Below, piece after piece: positions 17,535 to 24,634 of a stretch of DNA of 44,900 bases (position 1 is the first letter of the stretch; each line of letters starts with the position of its first letter). The position numbers were made by a program, and so were the translations under genes. The DNA comes from Actinomycetes bacterium (GTDB taxonomy: Bacteria > Actinomycetota > Actinomycetes > Propionibacteriales > Nocardioidaceae), in the NCBI GenBank assembly GCA_023396115.1, contig JAEWXC010000092.1:1-44900 (forward strand), given 5' to 3'. Below the pieces are notes generated by a model, which had not been told where the DNA came from, did no database searches, and was given only the letters and a program-made list of their open reading frames with translations.

Positions 17535-18557
17535 GTGAGCGACGTTTCACGGGAAACCGGCCAGGACCTTGCAGGACACGTTTCACGTGGAACGGGCGAA
17601 CCCGAGGTGGAGGTCCGGATCCGTACCGCGGCCGAACTCGCGGAGGGTGTCACCCACAGCTCCGACCTCACCACACCCCTGGCCCGCGCCGCCGAGCACT
17701 CGGTGCTCGCCCGCGGTGAGGCCCGGAACCGTCCCCGGGTGGCACGGCCCCGCGCGACCCGGGTCTTCGTGGTGGCCAACCAGAAGGGTGGCGTCGGCAA
17801 GACCACCTCGACGGTGAACCTGGCCGCGGGTCTCGCGCAGCTGGGTCAGCGGGTGCTGGTGATCGACCTGGACCCGCAGGGCAACGCGTCCACCGCGCTG
17901 AACATCGACCACCGCCAGGGCACCCCCTCCACCTACGACCTGGTCGTGGGCGGGGAGCACCTGGACGACGTGATGGTCCCCTGCCCCGACGTGGAGAACC
18001 TCTGGGTGGTCCCTGCGACCATCGACCTGGCCGGCGCTGAGATCGAGCTGGTCTCCGTGGTCGCCCGGGAGAACCGCTTGAACAAGGCCATCACCGGACA
18101 CCCCCTCGTGGGCTCCGAGGGCGACGCTGGTGAGGAGCGCTTCGACTACGTCTTCGTCGACTGCCCGCCCTCGCTGGGCCTGCTGACGCTCAACGCCCTG
18201 GTGGCCGGCCGCGAGATGCTGATCCCGATCCAGGCCGAGTACTACGCGCTCGAGGGCCTCAGCCAGCTGCTGGGCACCGTCGACATGGTCAAGGCGCACC
18301 TCAACCCCGGGCTGGACGTCTCCACCATCCTCATCACCATGTTCGACGCCCGCACCCGGCTCGCAGCCGGTGTCGCCGAGGAGGTCCGCGAGCACTTCGG
18401 GGACACGGTCCTGCGCACCTCGGTGCCGCGCTCGGTGCGGGTCTCGGAGGCGCCGTCCTACGCCCAGACCGTGATGACCTACGACCCCGGATCGCCGGGC
18501 GCCCTCTCCTACCTGGAGGCCGCCAAGGAGATCGCGCAGCGGGGAGCGGGCCGATGA
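17535..18557 (+). CDS. parA: chromosome-partitioning ATPase ParA (Soj)
   Basis: ParA is a Walker-type ATPase that binds DNA non-specifically and moves ParB-parS complexes during origin segregation. The deviant Walker A NQKGGVGKTTS lies near residues 82-92, Walker B-like VLVIDLDPQGNAS near 107, and FDYVFVDCPPSLGLLTLNAL near 205. The N-terminal 75 residues are an actinobacterial extension of low complexity. GTG at 17535 is chosen because AGGAGG lies 7 nt ahead; the frame is open to 17505. Two parS-like sites are encoded in the first 20 codons, giving SRET and SRGT peptides. The stop overlaps parB by 4 nt. Confidence 0.95.
   Translation: MSDVSRETGQDLAGHVSRGTGEPEVEVRIRTAAELAEGVTHSSDLTTPLARAAEHSVLARGEARNRPRVARPRATRVFVVANQKGGVGKTTSTVNLAAGLAQLGQRVLVIDLDPQGNASTALNIDHRQGTPSTYDLVVGGEHLDDVMVPCPDVENLWVVPATIDLAGAEIELVSVVARENRLNKAITGHPLVGSEGDAGEERFDYVFVDCPPSLGLLTLNALVAGREMLIPIQAEYYALEGLSQLLGTVDMVKAHLNPGLDVSTILITMFDARTRLAAGVAEEVREHFGDTVLRTSVPRSVRVSEAPSYAQTVMTYDPGSPGALSYLEAAKEIAQRGAGR
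17544..17557. promoter_or_regulatory. parS-like site, GTTTCACGGGAAAC
   Basis: One mismatch from the parS core, in codons 4-8 of parA. Confidence 0.7.
17580..17593. promoter_or_regulatory. parS-like site, GTTTCACGTGGAAC
   Basis: One mismatch from the parS core, 36 bp from the previous site, also inside the parA N-terminal coding region. Confidence 0.75.
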
Positions 18558-19591
18558 GCGGCTCGAAGCCGGTGCGCCGTGGTCTCGGGCGCGGGCTGGG
18601 CAGCCTGATCCCCACCGCTGCCCCCACGCCCCCGCCCGCCGAGCCCTCCTCCGCCGGAAACAGCGCGGGCGAGGAGTCGCACGGCGGGCCGGACGGCTCG
18701 CCGACTGGAGGTGACGGTTTCACGGGAAACACGCCCTCCGCCGCGCCTAGTGAGGACGTGCAGGGCACGGCCGGCACGGTGGCCGGTGCCTACTTCGCGG
18801 AGCTGCCGATCACCCAGGTCCGGCCCAACCACCGGCAGCCGCGGCACGTCTTCGACGAGGAGGCGATGGCCGAGCTGGTCCACTCCATCGGCGAGGTCGG
18901 GCTGCTGCAGCCCGTGGTCGTGCGGCGCACCGGTGCGGAGTCCTACGAGCTCATCATGGGCGAGCGGCGCTGGCGCGCGTCGCAGGAGGCCGGTCTCACC
19001 GAGATCCCCGCGATCGTCCGGGAGACCGAGGACGGGGACATGCTCCGGGACGCGCTCCTGGAGAACCTGCACCGCTCGCAGCTGAACCCGCTGGAGGAGG
19101 CGGCCGCCTACGGCCAGCTGCTCGAGGACTTCGGCTGCACGCACGACGAGCTGGCCCAGCGGATCGGCCGGTCCCGGCCCCAGATCTCCAACACGCTGCG
19201 GCTGCTCAAGCTCTCCCCGGCGGTCCAGCGACGGGTGGCGGCCGGCGTGCTGTCGGCCGGTCACGCCCGTGCGCTGCTCGGTGTCGACGACCCGCAGAAG
19301 CAGGACGCGCTGGCCCAGCGGGTGGTGGCCGAGGGCATCTCGGTGCGCGCCCTGGAGGAGATCGTGGCCGTCGGCGAGGGGCAGGCACCGCGCAAGCCGC
19401 GCCGCTCCACCCCCGTGGCCCCCGGTCTGGGCGAGCTGGCGGACCGGATCTCGGACCGCCTCGAGACGCGGGTGAAGGTCGACCTGGGCCGCAACAAGGG
19501 ACGGATCACGGTGGAGTTCGCGACCCTGGAGGACCTCCAGCGGATCGTCGACATCATGGATCCGCGCAACCGGTCGGACCGCCCCATCTGA
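18554..19591 (+). CDS. parB: chromosome-partitioning protein ParB (Spo0J)
   Basis: ParB binds parS, hydrolyses CTP and spreads as a sliding clamp to form the segregation complex. In 345 residues: an N-terminal RGLGRGLGSLIP box (the ParA-contacting type) near 9, a Pro/Ser/Gly-rich linker, the ParB N-terminal CTP-binding domain with PITQVRPNHRQPRHVFDEE and GERRWRAS near 136, ENLHRSQLNPLEEA near 170, the helix-turn-helix QRIGRSRPQISNTLRLLKLS near 200, and a C-terminal dimerisation domain. Its ATG overlaps the parA stop. A parS-like site is encoded in the linker at 18717-18730. Confidence 0.96.
   Translation: MSGSKPVRRGLGRGLGSLIPTAAPTPPPAEPSSAGNSAGEESHGGPDGSPTGGDGFTGNTPSAAPSEDVQGTAGTVAGAYFAELPITQVRPNHRQPRHVFDEEAMAELVHSIGEVGLLQPVVVRRTGAESYELIMGERRWRASQEAGLTEIPAIVRETEDGDMLRDALLENLHRSQLNPLEEAAAYGQLLEDFGCTHDELAQRIGRSRPQISNTLRLLKLSPAVQRRVAAGVLSAGHARALLGVDDPQKQDALAQRVVAEGISVRALEEIVAVGEGQAPRKPRRSTPVAPGLGELADRISDRLETRVKVDLGRNKGRITVEFATLEDLQRIVDIMDPRNRSDRPI
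18717..18730. promoter_or_regulatory. parS-like site, GTTTCACGGGAAAC
   Basis: Same one-mismatch variant as at 17544, inside the linker-coding part of parB. Confidence 0.7.
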
Positions 19592-19610
19592 TCTCCGGCT
19601 CACGCTCCGT

Positions 19611-19646
19611 ACGGGCGCGGCACCCCACTCCGGGGGCCGCGCCCGT
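19611..19646 (+). terminator. terminator hairpin after parB
   Basis: ACGGGCGCGGC (19611-19621) pairs perfectly with GCCGCGCCCGT (19636-19646), with a further CCCC/GGGG pairing inside the loop. It lies 20 nt past the parB stop. No T run follows, as is common in high-GC actinobacteria. Confidence 0.7.
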
Positions 19647-19650
19647 CGGC

Positions 19651-19664
19651 GTTCCACGTGGAAC
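19651..19664. promoter_or_regulatory. parS-like palindrome, GTTCCACGTGGAAC
   Basis: A symmetrical variant of parS with one change in each arm, just beyond the parB terminator. Confidence 0.7.
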
Positions 19665-19846
19665 TGGTGCGTCGCGTGCCCCGGATGTCCCGAACCGGCT
19701 CGGATCTGCGGCCCGGGAAGCGTGATCGGAGAGGTCTGCGGCGGATTCTCGGGCCGTCCGGCCGTCCCACCGGCACCGATCGGCCCGCCGACGGCATCCG
19801 TCGCCGTGGCAGGAGCCGAGGAGAGCCAGAACGCGCGAGGTTGCGA

Positions 19847-19909
19847 TCTGACGGCCTCCCGCGCGGGAAACGCCCAACCACCCTGCCGTGGGCCCCGGAG
19901 GCCGTCAGA
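19847..19909. repeat. 13-bp perfect inverted repeat around a 37-nt loop
   Basis: TCTGACGGCCTCC (19847-19859) pairs with GGAGGCCGTCAGA (19897-19909). The decamer GACGGCATCC also occurs directly repeated just outside it, near 19791 and 19907. It could be a structured RNA or a remnant of a small mobile repeat. Confidence 0.75.
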
Positions 19910-20081
19910 CGGCATCCTGAGAAGCCGATTTATCTGAACAACAAGAGAAAAGTGTCAGGTTCGGGGAGTGGGTCGGTGTCTGCTGACCCCGACCCTGCGG
20001 CCGGACTTCCCGGCTGGTGTCGTGCCTGGCGCCAGCTTGGGGAGCCGTGTGAGGTCCGCCGGCGACTCCGCGCCGCCATGA

Positions 20082-20101
20082 TTTGTCGACAAAGCGACAA
20101 A
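20082..20101. repeat. TTTGTCGACAAA palindrome and overlapping hairpin
   Basis: TTTGTCGACAAA (20082-20093) is a perfect 12-bp palindrome, the second copy of the core found in dnaA. The same TTTGTCG also pairs with CGACAAA at 20095-20101. It lies just past the acyltransferase stop. Confidence 0.75.
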
Positions 20102-20114
20102 AAGACTTGGTGAT

Positions 20115-20882
20115 TCAGCTCTTCTTGCGTTTCTCGGCTCGACGGCGGGCCCGCTCGCGCTTCTCCTCGACGTCCATCCGGGCCGCCTCCTCGAGGGTGG
20201 GGGCGCTGCCGCCGTGGCGGGCCGGCAGCCACCAGGAGCCGGGCGGCTGCTCCTCGGCCGGGTGCGCGGCGATGACCTCGTCGAGCATCTCGACCATCCG
20301 GTTGCGCAGCGCCTCGGTCTCGGCCGTCGGGTCCTCCCCGGTGGGGTGCATCGGCTCACCGACGCTGATCGAGATGGTGCGGCCCCGGCTCAGGTCGCGG
20401 GGGTGGTCCTTGGTGAGGATCCGCTGGGTGCCCCACATGATCACGGGCAGGACCGGCACCCCGGCATCGGCGGCGATCCGGACGGCACCGTTCTTGAACT
20501 CCTTGAGCTCCATGGCCCGGGAGATGGTGGCCTCGGGGAAGATCCCGACGACCTCGCCCTGACGCAGGTAGTCGACCGCGGCCTTGTAGGACCCGATCCC
20601 GTCACCCCGGTCGACGGGGATGTGGTGCATCGAGCGCATCACCGGCCCACCGACGGGGTTGTCGAAGATCTCCTTCTTCGCCATGAACCGGACCAGCCGC
20701 CCGGACGGGTTCGCCGCCAGGCCTCCGTAGACGAAGTCGGCGTACCCGATGTGGTTGCACGCCAGCAGCGCGCCACCGGTACGGGGGACGTTCTCGGTGC
20801 CCGTCATGACGAACTTCTGGCCCAGCGCGGCGAACAGCGTCTTGGCGGTCGCGATGATCGGGGGGTAGGTGAGGTCCAGCAT
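20115..20882 (-). CDS. 1-acyl-sn-glycerol-3-phosphate acyltransferase family protein (PlsC-like)
   Basis: Transfers an acyl chain to lysophosphatidate or a related acceptor in phospholipid synthesis at the membrane. In 255 residues the catalytic NHX4D motif is NHIGYADF (near 43), the second acyltransferase block includes HHIPVDRGDG near 87, and the third is FPEATISRAMELKEF (near 114); GVPVLPVIMWGTQR matches the fourth. The N-terminus has one short hydrophobic segment. The C-terminus is a basic Arg/Lys/Glu helix ending AEKRKKS. ATG at 20882 has no ribosome-binding site, but TAGGCT lies 7 nt upstream, pointing to a leaderless transcript. The precise acyl acceptor cannot be told from sequence. 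Confidence 0.9.
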   Translation of the reverse strand: MLDLTYPPIIATAKTLFAALGQKFVMTGTENVPRTGGALLACNHIGYADFVYGGLAANPSGRLVRFMAKKEIFDNPVGGPVMRSMHHIPVDRGDGIGSYKAAVDYLRQGEVVGIFPEATISRAMELKEFKNGAVRIAADAGVPVLPVIMWGTQRILTKDHPRDLSRGRTISISVGEPMHPTGEDPTAETEALRNRMVEMLDEVIAAHPAEEQPPGSWWLPARHGGSAPTLEEAARMDVEEKRERARRRAEKRKKS

Positions 20883-20889
20883 GGGCTGA

Positions 20890-20895
20890 AGCCTA
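20890..20895 (-). promoter_or_regulatory. -10 box (TAGGCT) of a leaderless promoter
   Basis: TAGGCT lies exactly 7 nt before the acyltransferase ATG, so transcription would begin at or next to the start codon. No clear -35 is seen. Confidence 0.5.
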
Positions 20896-21007
20896 GGGAC
20901 ACCGACCGGATGGGCGCACCCCCGTCCCGCGGGCGGGACGCTCCCGGTACCGCCTACGTGCCCGGGGGAGGCGTCCGCGCGGGTCAGGCGGTCAGCTCAG
21001 CGGTGGG

Positions 21008-22222
21008 TCAGCGCCGGGTTGCGAGGAACTCGCCGATGCGACCGATGGCCTCCTCGAGCATCCCCGCCTCGGGCAGGGTCACCAGACGGAAGTGGTCGGG
21101 GGCGAACCAGTTGAAGCCGGTGCCGTGGGTGACCAGGATCTTCTTGGCGCGCAGCAGGTCGATCACGAACGCCTCGTCGTCATCGATGGCGTAGACCTCG
21201 GGGTCCAGGCGCGGGAAGCAGTACAGCGCGCCCATCGGCTTGACGTTGCTGACGCCGGGGATCTCGTTGAGCATCCGGTGGGCGAGCATCGACTGCTCGT
21301 AGAACCGGCCGCCCTCACCGATGAACTCCTCGATGGACTGGTACCCACCCAGCGCGGTCTGGATCGCGTGCTGGGCCGGGACGTTGGGACACATGCGCAT
21401 GTTGGCCATCAGGGTGAGGCCCTCGAGGAAGTCGGTGGCCAGCTCGTGCGGCCCCGAGATCATCAGCCAGCCGGCCCGGAAGCCGCAGGCGCGGTAGGCC
21501 TTGGAGAGTCCCGAGAAGGTCAGGCAGAGCACGTCGTCGCCGGCGAACGTCGCGGTGTGGTGGTGCACCGCGTCCTCGAAGAGGATCTTCTCGTAGATCT
21601 CGTCGGAGAAGACGACCAGGTCGTGGCGCCGCGCGATGTCGACGAGCCCCTTGACGATCTCCTCGCTGTAGACCGCCCCGGTGGGATTGTTCGGGTTGAT
21701 GATCACCAGGCCCTGGGTGTTCTCGGTGATCTTGGCCTCGATGTCGGCCAGGTCCGGGTTCCAGCCGTTCTCCTCGTCGCACCGGTAGTGCACCGGGGTG
21801 CCGCCGGACAGCGAGACCGCGCCGGTCCACAGCGGGTAGTCGGGCGCCGGGACGAGGATCTCGTTGCCGTCGTCGAGGAAGGTCTGCAGCACCATCGTGA
21901 TGAGCTCGGAGACCCCGTTGCCGATGAACACGTCGTCCACCGAGGTCTTCACCAGGCCGCGGGACTGGTAGTAGTTCATCACCGCGGTGCGCGCGGAGTA
22001 GATGCCGCGGGAGTCGCTGTAACCGGCCGAATCGGGCAGGTGGTGCACCATGTCGGCCAGGATCGCGGCCGGCGGGTCGAAGCCGAACGGGGCGGTGTTG
22101 CCGATGTTCAGCTTCAGGATGCGGTGGCCCTCGGCCTCGAGGCGCTGTGCCTCGGCCAGGATCGGGCCCCGCACGTCGTACCGGACGTTCTGCAGCTTGC
22201 GGCTCTGTCGGATCTGGCGCAC
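21008..22222 (-). CDS. pyridoxal-phosphate aminotransferase, alanine/aspartate type (AlaA-like)
   Basis: A fold-type I class I/II aminotransferase of 404 residues. The start RQIRQSRKLQNVRYDVRGPI and the phrases KLNIGNTAPFGFDPP, YSDSRGIYSARTAVM and VIINPNNPTGAVYS match the AlaA group, which makes alanine from pyruvate and glutamate. The PLP-binding Lys lies in GLSKAYRACGFRAGW near residue 240, and the distal Arg motif FRLVTLP is near 385. The start is GTG at 22222; the overlapping ATG eight bases upstream is in another frame. It is divergent from the GNAT gene. Substrate choice is inferred from similarity of motifs. Confidence 0.88.
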   Translation of the reverse strand: MRQIRQSRKLQNVRYDVRGPILAEAQRLEAEGHRILKLNIGNTAPFGFDPPAAILADMVHHLPDSAGYSDSRGIYSARTAVMNYYQSRGLVKTSVDDVFIGNGVSELITMVLQTFLDDGNEILVPAPDYPLWTGAVSLSGGTPVHYRCDEENGWNPDLADIEAKITENTQGLVIINPNNPTGAVYSEEIVKGLVDIARRHDLVVFSDEIYEKILFEDAVHHHTATFAGDDVLCLTFSGLSKAYRACGFRAGWLMISGPHELATDFLEGLTLMANMRMCPNVPAQHAIQTALGGYQSIEEFIGEGGRFYEQSMLAHRMLNEIPGVSNVKPMGALYCFPRLDPEVYAIDDDEAFVIDLLRAKKILVTHGTGFNWFAPDHFRLVTLPEAGMLEEAIGRIGEFLATRR

Positions 22223-22357
22223 GGCCCCATCCTCTCAGCCGGGGCGGGGACGGGGGAAACGGTTTGTCCAGCGGGACGCCGCGCGTGACCCCGGGCACGT
22301 GCGCACCTGCCGCGGCTCCGCCCGGAGACCTACGATCGGTGGCAGGAGGTGGGCCGG

Positions 22358-23041
22358 GTGTCACGCACAGCCGTCTCGTTGGACGCCGCGCTGGTGGCGG
22401 CGTCGCCCGCGCCCTGCGCCGGGTGTGTGCGCTGGCAGGTGGGCGCCGGGGAACGGCGGGCGCTGGGGGTGGAGGAGGCGGGGGCCCGACGCGTGGCCTG
22501 GGCCCGTGAGGTCACGGCGGAGGGTCGGACCTGCGGGGTCGCGGTGCTCGTCGACGGCCTCGAGGTCGGTCACCTGGTGGCCGGGTGGCCCGGTGACTTC
22601 CCGGGAGCCCAGGGCCAGCCGGCCGGAGCCCCCTCACCGGACGCGGCGCTGCTGGCAGCCGGCTGGGTGGCCCCGGCGTGGCGGAGTGCCGGCGTCGGTC
22701 GGCTGCTGGTGCAACGGTTGGCCGCGGACCTGGTCCGGGCCGGTGACGTGCGCGCGGTCGAGGCCTACGCCGCGTGGCGCCACGGCCGCTCCTGCCTGCT
22801 GCCGGTGGGGTTCCTGAGGTCCGTGGGGTTTCACGTGGAACGCCCGCACGTGCTCACCCCGCGGCTGCGGATGGACCTGCGGGGGACCCGCTCCTGGCTG
22901 GACGAGGTGGAGACGGCCCTGGAACGGGTGGTGGCCTCGGTACGACCTCCGGCAACGACACCGGGGGTGGCGGTCCGTGACCACCACCCCCGGGACGTCG
23001 CTGCTGGGTGGGACTGGACCCACGGTCCGGCACGCGGTTGA
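22358..23041 (+). CDS. GNAT-like N-acetyltransferase domain protein
   Basis: A 227-residue protein. The central stretch AAGWVAPAWRSAGVGRLLVQ resembles the acetyl-CoA-binding motif A (R/Q-x-x-G-x-G/A) of the GNAT fold, followed by a helix (RLAADLVRAG) and the terminal beta strand LLPVGFLRSVGFHVERPHV. Two Cys at the N-terminus (PCAGCVRW) are notable. The acceptor is unknown. GTG at 22358 is preferred because AGGAGG ends 8 nt upstream; GTG at 22349 overlaps that site. A parS-like site lies inside the gene. It converges with trxA over a shared terminator. Confidence 0.7.
   Translation: MSRTAVSLDAALVAASPAPCAGCVRWQVGAGERRALGVEEAGARRVAWAREVTAEGRTCGVAVLVDGLEVGHLVAGWPGDFPGAQGQPAGAPSPDAALLAAGWVAPAWRSAGVGRLLVQRLAADLVRAGDVRAVEAYAAWRHGRSCLLPVGFLRSVGFHVERPHVLTPRLRMDLRGTRSWLDEVETALERVVASVRPPATTPGVAVRDHHPRDVAAGWDWTHGPARG
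22828..22841. promoter_or_regulatory. parS-like site, GTTTCACGTGGAAC
   Basis: Same variant as at 17580, here inside the GNAT gene (codons for GFHVER), about 3 kb from the previous site. Confidence 0.65.
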
Positions 23042-23044
23042 GCC

Positions 23045-23060
23045 GGGCGCGTTGGCGCCC
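23045..23060. terminator. bidirectional hairpin between the GNAT gene and trxA
   Basis: GGGCGC (23045-23050), loop GTTG, GCGCCC (23055-23060), in the 26-nt gap between two converging stop codons. Confidence 0.5.
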
Positions 23061-23067
23061 GTCACGC

Positions 23068-23391
23068 TCAGATGAACTCGGAGAGCTCCTTGAGCAGCGC
23101 AGCCTTGGGCTTGGCGCCGACGATGGAGCGGACGACCTCGCCACCGGAGTAGACGTTGATCGTCGGGATACCGGTGACCCGGTACGACGAGGGGGTCACC
23201 GGGTTCTCGTCCACGTTCATCTTCACGAACGTGATCTTGTCGCCGTGCTCGCCGGCCAGCTCGTCGAGGATCGGGGCGACCTGGCGGCACGGGCCGCACC
23301 ACTCGGCCCAGAAGTCCACGAGGACGGGCTTGTCGGACTTGAGGACCGTCGCCTCGAACTCGGCGTCGGTCACTGCGGCCAGGTTGGACAC
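23068..23391 (-). CDS. trxA: thioredoxin
   Basis: A small dithiol carrier (107 aa) that reduces protein disulfides and is recycled by TrxB. The active site is WAEWCGPCRQVAP at residues 28-40, with the conserved cis-Pro in GIPTINVYSGG near 74. Length and motifs are standard. The start is GTG at 23391. The upstream gap to trxB (176 nt) has both a hairpin and its own GGGAAC-N18-GTT promoter, so trxA can be expressed separately from trxB. Confidence 0.96.
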   Translation of the reverse strand: MSNLAAVTDAEFEATVLKSDKPVLVDFWAEWCGPCRQVAPILDELAGEHGDKITFVKMNVDENPVTPSSYRVTGIPTINVYSGGEVVRSIVGAKPKAALLKELSEFI

Positions 23392-23435
23392 GGGGCCCCC
23401 TCAGGGTCTGGAGATCAGGACTGTCAAACGTACAC

Positions 23436-23462
23436 AACACCACCGGCCCGCCCGTTGTTCCC
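23436..23462 (-). promoter_or_regulatory. SigR/SigH-type promoter before trxA
   Basis: On the minus strand GGGAAC (23462..23457), exactly 18 nt, then GTT (23438..23436). This is the form recognised by the thiol-stress ECF sigma factors SigR (Streptomyces) and SigH (mycobacteria). It lies about 45 nt upstream of the trxA start. Confidence 0.65.
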
Positions 23463-23512
23463 CACCGGGCGTGGACGCGGTGGAAAAGGCCGGTCAGGTG
23501 GGTCGGAGACGG

Positions 23513-23554
23513 CACCGGGGCCGCCACCCCCGTGCGGGAGTGACGGCCCCGGTG
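23513..23554 (-). terminator. terminator hairpin after trxB
   Basis: On the minus strand CACCGGGGCCGTCAC pairs with GTGGCGGCCCCGGTG, a 15-bp stem with one G-T wobble and a 12-nt loop. It starts 14 nt past the trxB stop. No T run follows. Confidence 0.65.
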
Positions 23555-23567
23555 AGGCCCGTGGGGC

Positions 23568-24533
23568 TCAGACGGTGGCGGCACCCGCCGTCGAGGCCAC
23601 GTGGTCCAGGTCGGCGATGTAGCGCTCGGCGTCCAGCGCCGCCGAGCAGCCGGTGCCGGCGGCGGTGATCGCCTGGCGGTAGGAGTGGTCGACCAGGTCG
23701 CCCGCGGCGAACACCCCGGGGATGTTGGTGCGGGTCGAGGGGTGCTCGACCTTGACGTAGCCCTCGTCGTCCAGGTCGACCTGACCGGTGAGCAGCTCGC
23801 TGCGGGGGTCGTGGCCGATCGCGATGAACAGGCCGGTCACGGCCAGCTTCGACTCCGCGCCGGTGGTGGTGTCGACCAGCGTGACGCCCTCGAGCTTGTC
23901 GTCGCCGTGGATGGCGCCGACCTCGGCGTTCCAGACCATCTCCAGCTTGGGGTCGGCGAACGCGCGCTCCTGCATGATCTTGGAGGCCCGCAGCTCGTCA
24001 CGGCGGTGCACCAGGTAGACCTTCTTGGCGAACCGGGTCAGGAAGGTCGCCTCCTCGACGGCCGAGTCGCCGCCGCCGATGACCGCGATCTCCTGGTCGC
24101 GGAAGAAGAACCCGTCGCAGGTCGCGCACCACGAGACGCCGCGGCCGGAGAGGCGCTCCTCGCCGTCCAGACCCAGCTTGCGGTAGCCCGACCCGGTGGC
24201 CAGGATCACCGATCGCGCCCGGTAGGTGTCGGTGGCGGTCTTCACGACCTTGACCTCGCCGGTGAGGTCGACCTCGACCACGTCGTCGGGGACCAGCTCG
24301 GCACCGAAACGGTCGGCCTGGGCGCGCATCTCGTCCATCAGGGCCGGGCCCATGATGCCGTCGCGGAAGCCGGGGAAGTTCTCCACCTCGGTGGTGTTCA
24401 TCAGCGCACCGCCGGCGGTGACCGAGCCCTCGAAGACCAGGGGCTCCAGGTTCGCGCGGGCCGCGTAGACGGCCGCGGTGTACCCGGTGGGGCCGGAGCC
24501 GATGATGATGACGTTGCGGACCTGCTCGGACAT
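23568..24533 (-). CDS. trxB: thioredoxin-disulfide reductase
   Basis: A flavoenzyme that reduces thioredoxin with NADPH. In 321 residues: FAD-binding IIIGSGPTGYTAAVYAAR near 9, redox-active CATCDGFFF near 138, NADPH-binding IAVIGGGDSAVEEA near 150, and the second FAD motif GVFAAGDLVDHSYRQAITA near 280. ATG at 24533 is chosen because the native start is MSEQVRNVIIIG with AGGAG just upstream; the open frame continues far upstream in reverse of other genes and is not real. A SigR/SigH-type promoter sits 43 nt ahead. It follows sigM and a putative anti-sigma gene, the order also seen in mycobacteria. Confidence 0.96.
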   Translation of the reverse strand: MSEQVRNVIIIGSGPTGYTAAVYAARANLEPLVFEGSVTAGGALMNTTEVENFPGFRDGIMGPALMDEMRAQADRFGAELVPDDVVEVDLTGEVKVVKTATDTYRARSVILATGSGYRKLGLDGEERLSGRGVSWCATCDGFFFRDQEIAVIGGGDSAVEEATFLTRFAKKVYLVHRRDELRASKIMQERAFADPKLEMVWNAEVGAIHGDDKLEGVTLVDTTTGAESKLAVTGLFIAIGHDPRSELLTGQVDLDDEGYVKVEHPSTRTNIPGVFAAGDLVDHSYRQAITAAGTGCSAALDAERYIADLDHVASTAGAATV

Positions 24534-24575
24534 GACGCTCCTGATCAGCTGGGGTGGGACCTCGTACGAGGACAG

Positions 24576-24602
24576 AACCGATCGTAGGGCAGGGATGTTC
24601 CC
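24576..24602 (-). promoter_or_regulatory. SigR/SigH-type promoter before trxB
   Basis: On the minus strand GGGAAC (24602..24597), exactly 18 nt, then GTT (24578..24576), matching the thiol-stress promoter consensus and identical in both hexamers and spacing to the one before trxA. Confidence 0.7.
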
Positions 24603-24634
24603 CGCCCGCCCGGACAACCGGGGTGTGGGTGGCC

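Larger units (their letters stand above)
19592..20114. other. parB to acyltransferase convergent spacer (523 nt)
   Basis: Beyond the terminator and parS site there is no convincing gene. A plus-strand open frame (19658-20113) is Arg-rich with no ribosome-binding site and I reject it. The region has a long inverted repeat at 19847-19909, a local GACGG-CAT-CCGTC palindrome near 19791, an AT-rich patch at about 19925-19955 and the TTTGTCGACAAA palindrome at 20082. Confidence 0.5.

Noticed and set aside
19658..20113. 151-codon plus-strand frame after parB
   Set aside because: Arg-rich, no ribosome-binding site, and crosses an inverted repeat and a palindrome; not convincing as a gene.
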